Origin: Clostridia bacterium
Lineage (GTDB): Bacteria > Bacteroidota > Bacteroidia > Bacteroidales > 4484-276
DNA: 64,000 bases
Direction of reading: 5' to 3'
Assembly: GCA_009928785.1 (NCBI GenBank)
Contig: SABY01000008.1
Location: forward strand, 1-64,000
A model generated the notes under the pieces. That model did no database searches, was not told the DNA's origin, and was given only the letters and a program-made list of their open reading frames with translations. Both the position numbers and the translations under genes were made by a program. Below are positions 1 to 8,342 of the stretch, piece by piece. Position 1 is the first letter of the stretch. The number at the start of each line of letters is the position of its first letter.

Positions 1-23
1 ATAATTGATTTGTCATTTGTTTC

Positions 24-72
24 CCCCGCCCCTCGCTGGGATTGCCTTCGGCAATCCCAGCGAGGGGCGGGG
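24..72. repeat. Perfect 23-bp inverted repeat with CTTCGG-type loop (strong hairpin, possible bidirectional terminator)
   Basis: CCCCGCCCCTCGCTGGGATTGCC / TTC / GGCAATCCCAGCGAGGGGCGGGG read directly; downstream of the minus-strand gene at 197-1375. Confidence 0.85.
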
Positions 73-196
73 TATTGACAACCCTTCATTTCAATCCCAT
101 AAATGCCTGGGCTATGGATTTCCACAATAAACCTAACTTTAAAGACAGACACTATTTAATAACCAAATACAATACAACGAATAATGGTGATGGGAA

Positions 197-1375
197 TTAC
201 ATTAACTTTTGGTACGCCTTCCACCAGCGGTCGGGGATTTCGTTGGCGGCCGCCCGTTGATAATCGGCATAGGTGCAGGGCACCATGATGTGACGAAGCA
301 GGTCTTTTTCTTTTTCATGGCTCACGGGCAGTTGCATCCACCAGCGGGAGGTTTGTTTGCTTTTAAAAAAAATCATATCGCTGCCCACGCTGTTGGCATC
401 CACAATGTATTTGACGAAATTATCATGTTTGTCGTCAGGATATTCATCCAGACGCACCGCCAGTCCGTCGATAAAATACCAGATCATCTGAGCTGACAGC
501 AGCGCCGTTTGTCCGCGCTGATCGAGTGTTGGGTTGGTTTCGTAAAATCCGATGCACGAAAGCTTGGATGAGATGCCGGCATAGCGCACCAACTGGCAGG
601 CTTCGTCGCCCATAAAGCCGTTTGGCGAAGCGTTTCCGTTTCCGGGCGCGTCGCTGTAGCGCACGGCGGAAATATCAAAACTCAAATAATCGGCATTGCG
701 GATTACCGGCTCGGCCTCTTCCAGGTTTTGGCGCACCACGCCCAGCCGCCAGGCATCAAAAAAGAGCTTGTTCATCGCCTGTAGCGTGGCAACGTCAGTA
801 AAATAACTCTGGTAGCCCAGATTGGCAAAATTGAAAAGAGAGTTGGGTTTTTTAAAAATAATCGAAGAGAGGAAATTGGCCGCGTCCGGGTTTTTTACGT
901 CGGTGCCGCCGTAGTTGAGGCGGGCATCCACACTCACCAAATTGATTATCCGTCCGGCCTGCTCGTAACCTGAATAAACTCCGAGCGACAAATCTTCGCT
1001 GCCACCGATGACGATGGGCACCACACCCGACCGCAGCAGCCGGAAGATGGTATCGCGCAAAGCGAAATAGGTATCGCTAATATTTTCGCCGGGTCGGATG
1101 TTGCCCATATCACCGATTTTGAGTTTCCACGATCCCGCACTCAGGCTGTACAAAGCACGCCGAATGGCATCGGGAGCCTGGCCGCATCCGGCATTATTCA
1201 CCGCACCCCGCTCTTCGCTCACGCCAACAATAACAGCGTCAAACTGCGCGAGATCGTCTTCGTCGAAGCTTTCGTCCAACGCCACTATCTGCTGGCTTAG
1301 CGATGCACTGTAGCTCGGCAGATCAGGCGGCAGACTTTCACTCTTTACCGGTTCGAAATAAATGGATATCTCCAT
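197..1375 (-). CDS. Arginase/agmatinase/formimidoylglutamase family protein
   Basis: 392-aa ORF with ureohydrolase-like motifs (VVPIVIGGSEDLSLG, VSVDARLNYG, SFDISAVRYSDAPG). Confidence 0.8.
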   Translation of the reverse strand: MEISIYFEPVKSESLPPDLPSYSASLSQQIVALDESFDEDDLAQFDAVIVGVSEERGAVNNAGCGQAPDAIRRALYSLSAGSWKLKIGDMGNIRPGENISDTYFALRDTIFRLLRSGVVPIVIGGSEDLSLGVYSGYEQAGRIINLVSVDARLNYGGTDVKNPDAANFLSSIIFKKPNSLFNFANLGYQSYFTDVATLQAMNKLFFDAWRLGVVRQNLEEAEPVIRNADYLSFDISAVRYSDAPGNGNASPNGFMGDEACQLVRYAGISSKLSCIGFYETNPTLDQRGQTALLSAQMIWYFIDGLAVRLDEYPDDKHDNFVKYIVDANSVGSDMIFFKSKQTSRWWMQLPVSHEKEKDLLRHIMVPCTYADYQRAAANEIPDRWWKAYQKLM

Positions 1376-1396
1376 CAGAGGCTGTTTGTGACGATT

Positions 1397-3772
1397 TTAT
1401 TTTTTCGTTTTTGAGGTCGTTTTTCTGGTTGTCTTTTTGGCAGCAGGTTTAGCTGCCGCTTTACGCGAAGTGGCTTTAGGTGCAGCGCTTTTGCTGCTTG
1501 CCGCAATAATTTTCATGGCGTCATCAAAGGTGATGGCTGCCGGATCGGTGCCTTTGGGAATACGATGATTGTTTTTTCCTTCGGCTATATAGGGTCCCCA
1601 GCGGCCATTGAGCACTTTTATATTTTCGTCCTGATCAAAAACTTTGATCGTTTTCTCACGCTCTTTTTTAATTTTATCCTCTATCAGCCCGATAGCTTCT
1701 TCAATGTTTACTTCAGATGGATCATATTGTTTTGGCAATGACACAAAAAGAGATTTATGCTTCACGTAAGGGCCAAAGCGCCCGATGCCGATGCTTACGT
1801 CGGCGTCCTGATATACGCCGATGGTGCGTGGAAATTTAAACATCTCCAGTGCTTCCTCCAGCGTAATTGTGTCGAGTGACTTCCCTTTTTTAATGGAAGC
1901 AAAGCGTGGTTTCTCGTCGCTCTCGGTGTCGCCGATCTGAATCATCGGGCCAAAACGGCCAATTTTGGAAAATACGTTTTTGCCGGTACCCGGTTCCTGC
2001 CCCAGCAGCTTCTCGCCACTGAATTTCTCGCTGTGTTCTATGGTGTCTTCGATGCGCTTATGAAAAGGTTTATAAAAATCGGCAATCATCTTATTCCACA
2101 CCTTTTGCCCCAGGGCAATTTCATCAAATTCTTTTTCCACACTTGCGGTGAAGTTGTAGTCCATAATGTTCATAAAATGCTGCATCAGAAACTTATTCAC
2201 CACGTTGCCAATATCAGTGGGCACGAGCTTGCCTTTGGTCTGTCCGGTTTTTTCGGATTTCTTCTCCGTTTTTATCTTTTCATTTATTAATGTAATTATT
2301 TCAAATGGGCGGGTAGTTCCGTTGCTTTCGCCTTTTACCACGTATTCACGCTTTTGAATGGTGGAGATGATGGGAGCGTAAGTAGAAGGACGGCCAATGC
2401 CCAGCTCTTCGAGTTTTTTTACCAGGCTGGCTTCTGTATATCGCGCGGGCGGCTGTGTGAAACGTTGTGTTGCATCAATTTGGAGCATTGGAAGCTTCTC
2501 ACCGCTTTTTACGGGAGGCAGCATACCAGCGGCTTCGTCGGTTGCATCGTCGTCGCTCGATTCAAAATATACTTTCAGGAAACCATCGAAAAGGATCATT
2601 TCGCCACGCGCAACAAATTTCTCCGGTGTGGTAGAAATGTCGATGGTCACAGTAGTGCGTTCCAGCTCTGCATCGCTCATTTGCGAGGCGATGGTTCTTT
2701 TCCAAATGAGGCTATAAAGATTTTTCTGATCGTTGGTGCCGTCTATACTTTCGTGGTTGAGATAGGTAGGTCGGATGGCCTCATGGGCTTCCTGCGCACC
2801 TTTGCTCTTGGTGGAATGCCGGCGGAATTTGTGGTATTTATCACCAAAAGCATTGGTGATTTGTTCTTTGGCCATTCCCAAAGCCAGGTCGGATAAGTTG
2901 ACGGAATCGGTACGCATGTAGGTGATTTTTCCTGACTCGTAAAGCTGCTGCGCCACCTGCATGGTTTTGGCCACGCCGAAGCTAAGTTTACGGCTGGCTT
3001 CCTGCTGAAGTGTAGAGGTGGTAAATGGCGGTGCCGGCGATCTTTTGCCCGGTTTCTTTTCGACAGAGGCAACGGTAAACTCGGCGCCAATACATTTCTC
3101 AAGAAAATCGTGCGCTTTTTGGCGGGTGCTGAAACGTGCCGGAATCTCGGCGCGCAGCAAGGTTTCGTTGCCATTTTTCTGAAATATTGCTGTGACACGA
3201 TAATAGGATACAATTTCGAAATTCTTGATTTCATCTTCACGCTCCACTATCAGGCGCACCGCCACCGACTGCACGCGACCTGCCGAAAGCCCCGGCTTCA
3301 CCTTGCGCCAAAGCACCGGCGAAAGTTCAAAACCCACCAAACGATCGAGCACGCGACGCGCTTGCTGTGCATCCACAAGATTCAGGTCGATGCTGCGTGG
3401 TTCTTCAATAGCACGTGTGATTGCAGTTTTGGTAATTTCATGGAAAACGATACGCCGGGTGCGTTCCGTGCTCAGGTTTAAGGTTTCGAAAAGATGCCAT
3501 GAAATGGCCTCTCCCTCACGGTCCTCGTCCGTTGCAAGCCAAATGATGTCGGCACTTTTGGCAAGTTTTTTTAGTTCGTTGATAATGCTCTTTTTGTCCT
3601 CAGCTTCTACATAATCAGGTTTAAACCCTTTTTCGATGTCCACGCCCAACTGTTTTTTCGACAGATCCCGAACGTGGCCAAAGCTGGATTTGACGGTGAA
3701 GTCCTTTCCAAGAAACTTTTCGATGGTTTTGGCTTTGGCGGGTGACTCAACAATGACCAGATTTTTCGACAT
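1397..3772 (-). CDS. topA: DNA topoisomerase I (type IA)
   Basis: MSKNLVIVESPAKAKTIEKFLG Toprim start, ATDEDREGEAISWH, SAGRVQSVAVRLIVERE, KITYMRTDS active-site region, Lys/Ala-rich tail; ATG at 3772 preferred over the longer ORF start. Confidence 0.97.
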   Translation of the reverse strand: MSKNLVIVESPAKAKTIEKFLGKDFTVKSSFGHVRDLSKKQLGVDIEKGFKPDYVEAEDKKSIINELKKLAKSADIIWLATDEDREGEAISWHLFETLNLSTERTRRIVFHEITKTAITRAIEEPRSIDLNLVDAQQARRVLDRLVGFELSPVLWRKVKPGLSAGRVQSVAVRLIVEREDEIKNFEIVSYYRVTAIFQKNGNETLLRAEIPARFSTRQKAHDFLEKCIGAEFTVASVEKKPGKRSPAPPFTTSTLQQEASRKLSFGVAKTMQVAQQLYESGKITYMRTDSVNLSDLALGMAKEQITNAFGDKYHKFRRHSTKSKGAQEAHEAIRPTYLNHESIDGTNDQKNLYSLIWKRTIASQMSDAELERTTVTIDISTTPEKFVARGEMILFDGFLKVYFESSDDDATDEAAGMLPPVKSGEKLPMLQIDATQRFTQPPARYTEASLVKKLEELGIGRPSTYAPIISTIQKREYVVKGESNGTTRPFEIITLINEKIKTEKKSEKTGQTKGKLVPTDIGNVVNKFLMQHFMNIMDYNFTASVEKEFDEIALGQKVWNKMIADFYKPFHKRIEDTIEHSEKFSGEKLLGQEPGTGKNVFSKIGRFGPMIQIGDTESDEKPRFASIKKGKSLDTITLEEALEMFKFPRTIGVYQDADVSIGIGRFGPYVKHKSLFVSLPKQYDPSEVNIEEAIGLIEDKIKKEREKTIKVFDQDENIKVLNGRWGPYIAEGKNNHRIPKGTDPAAITFDDAMKIIAASSKSAAPKATSRKAAAKPAAKKTTRKTTSKTKK

Positions 3773-3991
3773 ATTTTTAAAAATTTTTGGCGGCAAAGGT
3801 AGCACATTTAATTTTTTGGTATCGTAGTCACACTACTTGCATTGATGATATTGATGATGATTGCCATCAGGCTCAAGGGTATTATCTGATTTCGGTGACA
3901 TGGTTTTTAACAAATCTTATTGTCTTCACAAACTTTTGTAGAAATGCTGCAAGCCCATATTTCCAACATTATTTCCCTGTTTTTAAAAACA

Positions 3992-4029
3992 AAAAAGCCT
4001 GAAAAAACGCTTGCTTTCCCAGGCTTTTT
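3992..4029 (-). terminator. Rho-independent-type terminator after nrfA
   Basis: AAAAAGCCTG ... CAGGCTTTTT inverted repeat with 18-nt loop and U-tract, just 3' of the nrfA stop. Confidence 0.7.
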
Positions 4030-4047
4030 ATAGCTATCAATTAATCT

Positions 4048-5559
4048 TTAATAATAAACTACCTCCCAGGCATCTTCACGCTGGCTGGCAGCTTTATCCC
4101 ACTGGGGTACTACTTGCTCCAGGAATTGCTTCTTGTCGGAGCGCATTTTCTCCATGGGCAACCCCACATACTGCTGTGCTTTTGTTTTGGTTTCGATGTC
4201 GGGATAGGGCACCGGATAGGGAGCGCCGATACCAGTGAGCAGTGCGGCCAGCTCTATGCGTGCCTGCTGGGCTTCCTGCATACCGGAACTAATGACGCGC
4301 AAAATTTCGAGTGAGTTGTGAAAGGCGGCGCCATGTGAGGCTGCGGCATAATCCCAACGAAATTGGGCGTGCCGGATCAGTTTCTGTATGGGATCGATCT
4401 GCTGTTGTGTGGCGCCATGTTCCAAAGCATGACCCGTTTCGACATGTGCGCGCACCAGCATCTTCTCCAGCTCGTCGCGTTGCGAAATCACTTTATCCAT
4501 TTTATCATAAACAAATCCTACAAGCTCTTCAGCATTCTCGCGATGGCACACCTGGCATGAGTTGGCGATGTTGTTGAGCGGGCTTTGCATGTGGTGGTCG
4601 GTATATTTCTGGCCGCCTTTCGACATGTAAGGCATGTGACAGTCGGCGCAGGTTACGCCGCGTTTGGCGTGCGTGCCCGTTATCCAGGTTTCGTAGCCGG
4701 GATGCTGTGCTTTCAGCATGGGTGTTTTGCTGATCTTGTGTGTCCAGTCGCTAAAATTGATTTCGTCATAATAGGCGATCATCTCCTCCACCTGCATGCC
4801 TTTATCCCATGGAAAGGTGAGATAGGGAATACCCTCTTTGCCAGGCAGGTCTTTATTAAAATAATATTCGACATGACACTGGGCGCACACCAGCGAACGC
4901 ATCTCCTGGTGGGTGGCCTGGGTGATGTCTCTGCCCTGGCGCTCGAAAGCTTCGATGAGGGCAGAACGCGAAATACGCAAGTCCATCGTAACATTGTCGT
5001 GGCAGTCGGCACAGCCAATAGGGTTCACGATTTCTTCGCCCCAGCGCGACCACTTGCCGGAGTAAAACTCGGCAATGCCCACCTTATTCATCAGCCTGGG
5101 TACATCGGGGCTTTTGCACGTCCAGCAGGTGGCCGGCATAGGCTCCGGCTCGTCGATTACGGGAGCGCCCACGCGCAGCGTATTGCGCATATCGGTGATG
5201 GCATAGTAATGACCGCGTCCCTGTGAATAATCTTTCGAAAAACCGTACCCAGCCCACAGCACCACCATTCGTGGATCTACCTCGAGCATATCAATCATCG
5301 CGTTGCCATTGTATTTACTTCGAAAATTGGTGTCGCGGGTTTGCATGTAGGAGGTGTACTCTGCCGGGAAGTTTTCACCCCATACTTCGTTGCGCGGCTC
5401 CCACTGGGTAAGCTGCACACGCGGCTTGTAAATATATTCGGTTTCCACCCGCCGCTCGGCAATGGTAGAGGCAAGCATGCCCAATACAAATACCACAATT
5501 ACAGTGATAAGAAAGATTGTCCAGTTGATCCAGGGACTGCGTTTTTTTTGAGTTTCCAT
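4048..5559 (-). CDS. nrfA: Cytochrome c nitrite reductase (ammonia-forming), pentaheme NrfA
   Basis: 503 aa with CWTCK active-site heme motif plus CADCH, CAQCH, CADCH, CQVCH. Confidence 0.95.
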   Translation of the reverse strand: METQKKRSPWINWTIFLITVIVVFVLGMLASTIAERRVETEYIYKPRVQLTQWEPRNEVWGENFPAEYTSYMQTRDTNFRSKYNGNAMIDMLEVDPRMVVLWAGYGFSKDYSQGRGHYYAITDMRNTLRVGAPVIDEPEPMPATCWTCKSPDVPRLMNKVGIAEFYSGKWSRWGEEIVNPIGCADCHDNVTMDLRISRSALIEAFERQGRDITQATHQEMRSLVCAQCHVEYYFNKDLPGKEGIPYLTFPWDKGMQVEEMIAYYDEINFSDWTHKISKTPMLKAQHPGYETWITGTHAKRGVTCADCHMPYMSKGGQKYTDHHMQSPLNNIANSCQVCHRENAEELVGFVYDKMDKVISQRDELEKMLVRAHVETGHALEHGATQQQIDPIQKLIRHAQFRWDYAAASHGAAFHNSLEILRVISSGMQEAQQARIELAALLTGIGAPYPVPYPDIETKTKAQQYVGLPMEKMRSDKKQFLEQVVPQWDKAASQREDAWEVVYY

Positions 5560-5602
5560 ATCCGTTAAGTTATTTGTTGTATGATGATTTCAAAAATGTG
5601 AT

Positions 5603-6193
5603 TTATTCTTCGTCTTTTTGCATGAGATTTTTCAACCAGGGAGGTACAACGCTGCCCAGCCGTGGCACGCGGGCGTAGGTAGAGGTACTCAGGCTACTCA
5701 CGCGGCCATGCGGCACCTCACGATGGCAGTCCCAGCAGAGCTGTCCCTGATCATGTTGCGCCATCTGAAGCGAAACCTGTATGGTGTGCACGTTTTCGTT
5801 TACATGTCCGTGACAACGTTTGCAGTTTTCCTGCACTACCGCGGCGCCGGCATCTTTTATCTGAATTACCTGGGGTTCATTGCGCAATGTGAAAATGGTA
5901 GCATGACGCGCGCCGTCCATAGCTTTAAAGGTGTAGCTGGCTATCGGATTGGTGTGCGGCACGTGGCAATCGTTGCAGGTAGCATATTCACGGTGCGCCG
6001 AATGAAACCAACTGGCGTACTGTGGATTCATTACATGGCAGTTGATGCAGGTTTCGGGCCGGTCAGAGAGATACGACACTGCATTGGAAATCCTGAAGGT
6101 GTAGATTCCCAACCCTACGATGGCGCCCAAAACAATGGCGGCAGGCAATCGCCAGGTGGGCGGAGGAATGAGGAAGCGAAACATGGAGGCCAT
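5603..6193 (-). CDS. nrfH: NrfH, NapC/NirT-type tetraheme quinol dehydrogenase
   Basis: N-terminal TM helix; CINCH, CNDCH, CKRCH, CWDCH motifs; adjacent to nrfA. Confidence 0.94.
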   Translation of the reverse strand: MASMFRFLIPPPTWRLPAAIVLGAIVGLGIYTFRISNAVSYLSDRPETCINCHVMNPQYASWFHSAHREYATCNDCHVPHTNPIASYTFKAMDGARHATIFTLRNEPQVIQIKDAGAAVVQENCKRCHGHVNENVHTIQVSLQMAQHDQGQLCWDCHREVPHGRVSSLSTSTYARVPRLGSVVPPWLKNLMQKDEE

Positions 6194-6516
6194 AATTGTA
6201 TGTTTTTATAAACGTCAGCAGTGCACAAAAATAGTGAATAACTTCTCTCAAGTTTCTTTATCCATCTGCATTGGGCTAATTTATTCCCAGTCTTAATTAG
6301 ATTGATAAATTCTGAAACTCAAAACCCCAATATCCAAGCAAATAGCACTGGTTAAAACTCAAAGGGAAAAACACCTCATCAGTTTGAGATTTGGCTTTTT
6401 GAAAATAATGCCATGGTTGGCAGTTCCGGTTGGCAAATCCCGATTAGGTTTCGCTTTGGCTTTACTTAAGCTGGATATATTTCTGCCGGCTTTGCTTGCG
6501 CAATCAAATCATTAAC

Positions 6517-6531
6517 ACAGGCAAAGCCTGT
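6517..6531. repeat. Small inverted repeat ACAGGC-AAA-GCCTGT
   Basis: Read directly; part of the intergenic repeat cluster between nrfH and the porin. Confidence 0.6.
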
Positions 6532-6542
6532 AAAAATAAACC

Positions 6543-6563
6543 GGACGAGGTGCAACCTCGTCC
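6543..6563. repeat. Inverted repeat GGACGAGGT-GCA-ACCTCGTCC
   Basis: Perfect 9-bp arms read directly. Confidence 0.75.
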
Positions 6564-6570
6564 CAACCCA

Positions 6571-6698
6571 GAAAACAACAAACAACGAACAACAAACTTG
6601 AGCGAAGCTGCCTGCCCCAACCCATCGGGGAAATCCCGAGAGCGCAGCGATTCGGGAAACAAACAACGAACAACAAACAACGAACAACAAACAATAAA
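6571..6698. repeat. Heptamer tandem repeat blocks (AACRAAC-type) flanking a TCCCGA...TCGGGA element
   Basis: aacaaac aacgaac aacaaac and aaacaac gaacaac aaacaac gaacaac aaacaat, 7-bp register. Confidence 0.8.
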
Positions 6699-6717
6699 TT
6701 CTTTTTCCCAGCCTAAT

Positions 6718-8019
6718 CTACTTGCTGCTAAAGAAAACTGGTTTTACAGTCAGCATCAGCCATGCCCAGTTTTGTGCGTTTTCGTAGTTGCCGGAATTTT
6801 TGAGCACCTGCATACTTTCACTGGCAAAAAGATGTGAGTATCCGGCTTCGAGCGTTACCTCAGGCGAAAAAGCATACGCTGCCGAAAAGTCGATTTCTGT
6901 GCCCAGGTAGTTATCATAATCCTTCCATTCGTTGTTGACGATAGCGGATAGCGTGGCGGCAATATTAAAATAATGTGGCATTAGCGTAAGCGACCACTTG
7001 TCTTTTTTGTAATTGATAGTGGCGTAAATATCCACCAGTCCTACATTTTCGCCATGATTCCCCACATAAAAATAGTCCATCCAGCCGTTAAATTTATGAT
7101 TGGTGCCAAAGAGCGGAGTAAAAGATTTATCGTCCTCGCCTGAAGCTCTGTCCTGTGTGGCGGTTCCCGAAAGGTATTCCATGCCCAGGCCAAGGGTTAG
7201 CTCCTGCTGAATCTGATAACCTGCGTCGATGGCAAAATACATTGCGCTAAGCGGATGATTGGATGAATTGTTTCCGGTTTGATAATAAAAAGCAGCGTTG
7301 GCGGAGAGCTTACCGTCTTTGTACGAAAGTCGCGGCCCCACCGTCTGGCTGAAGGCTACTTTTTCGACATTTGCAGAATCCTCGATAACGGTGTAAGTAT
7401 AGCCAGTGTTGAGCAACAAAAAGCTCACGCCCAGTTTGCCGAAATTACCATGATACCAGGCGTACTGCATGGTTTTGTAGTTTTTGATGCTGTAATCTGT
7501 TTTAATGTTTGATTCCCCTGCTGCATTGTAGGCCAGCCCCACGTCGAGGCGATGGTTAGCATTAGGTGCAAATTTTATAATGGCGGCATCGTGGCTGCGT
7601 GCCTGCTGTGCCCAGCCCACGTTACCAAACATGCGGCTGTCGTCGTAAATAATTTCCTGCCGGCCGGCTTTCACTGACCAGGCCTCGCTGAGCAACAGCT
7701 CGCCCCAGGCTTCGTGCACCGATGGGCCGTAAATGTCGGATTTGTTGAGTTGTGGCACGTCGCCCCACACGCGTACATCCTGAAGACTCAGGTAAAAACG
7801 GTAATTATTGTTTGCAAACCAGGCATTGATGCGCGTTCGCTGCGACACAAAGTTGGCCGCATCCTCATCATCAGGCATCAGATTGCCAAAACCATGGCGC
7901 ATCTCATAACGTGGGCGCAGCTCGCCCGAAATTTTTACTTCCTGGGCAGCACCATATTTTGCCATCGACAGGCCAAAAGCTAAAAGAACAAGCAAGTTGA
8001 AATATTTTTTCATAGTCAC
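6718..8019 (-). CDS. Outer-membrane beta-barrel porin (alginate-export/phosphate-porin-like)
   Basis: 433 aa, signal peptide then KISGELRPRYEMRHGF and alternating aromatic beta-strand pattern to the C-terminus. Confidence 0.75.
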   Translation of the reverse strand: MTMKKYFNLLVLLAFGLSMAKYGAAQEVKISGELRPRYEMRHGFGNLMPDDEDAANFVSQRTRINAWFANNNYRFYLSLQDVRVWGDVPQLNKSDIYGPSVHEAWGELLLSEAWSVKAGRQEIIYDDSRMFGNVGWAQQARSHDAAIIKFAPNANHRLDVGLAYNAAGESNIKTDYSIKNYKTMQYAWYHGNFGKLGVSFLLLNTGYTYTVIEDSANVEKVAFSQTVGPRLSYKDGKLSANAAFYYQTGNNSSNHPLSAMYFAIDAGYQIQQELTLGLGMEYLSGTATQDRASGEDDKSFTPLFGTNHKFNGWMDYFYVGNHGENVGLVDIYATINYKKDKWSLTLMPHYFNIAATLSAIVNNEWKDYDNYLGTEIDFSAAYAFSPEVTLEAGYSHLFASESMQVLKNSGNYENAQNWAWLMLTVKPVFFSSK

Positions 8020-8106
8020 AATTATTAAGAATTTTAAGGAAGCAAAAATATTCTTTAAAGGAATCGGATGCCCAAAAACTTAGGTTGGTTTACATTTTCC
8101 TTCATC

Positions 8107-8130
8107 AGGGTGTGAAATATATCACACCCT
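8107..8130. promoter_or_regulatory. CRP/FNR-family type operator in the divergent porin/nos intergenic region
   Basis: AGGGTGTGA-AATATA-TCACACCCT: perfect 9-bp arms, contains TGTGA-N6-TCACA. Confidence 0.8.
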
Positions 8131-8266
8131 AAGGGCAAATTTCATCGAATATTTTGTCAATTTCGATTGTAAATAGTTGATTAGGTTTACCTTAAACCAA
8201 AATCTTTTTGCAATTTAAACAGCGTCTAAATTTCACTATTAGGTAATGAATTACTTGTTATTATTC

Positions 8267-8274
8267 TAATTTTG
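8267..8274 (+). promoter_or_regulatory. Possible Bacteroidota -7 element (TAnnTTTG)
   Basis: TAATTTTG upstream of the nosZ-like start at 8343; no convincing -33 TTTG at standard spacing. Confidence 0.3.
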
Positions 8275-8342
8275 AAAAATCAAAAAAAATGTGAGTAAAA
8301 CTCATTTCACTATTAATAAATTAACACTAAAATTTTTGAACT

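Noticed and set aside
2354-2896. 180-aa plus-strand ORF opposite topA
   Set aside because: Antisense shadow of topA
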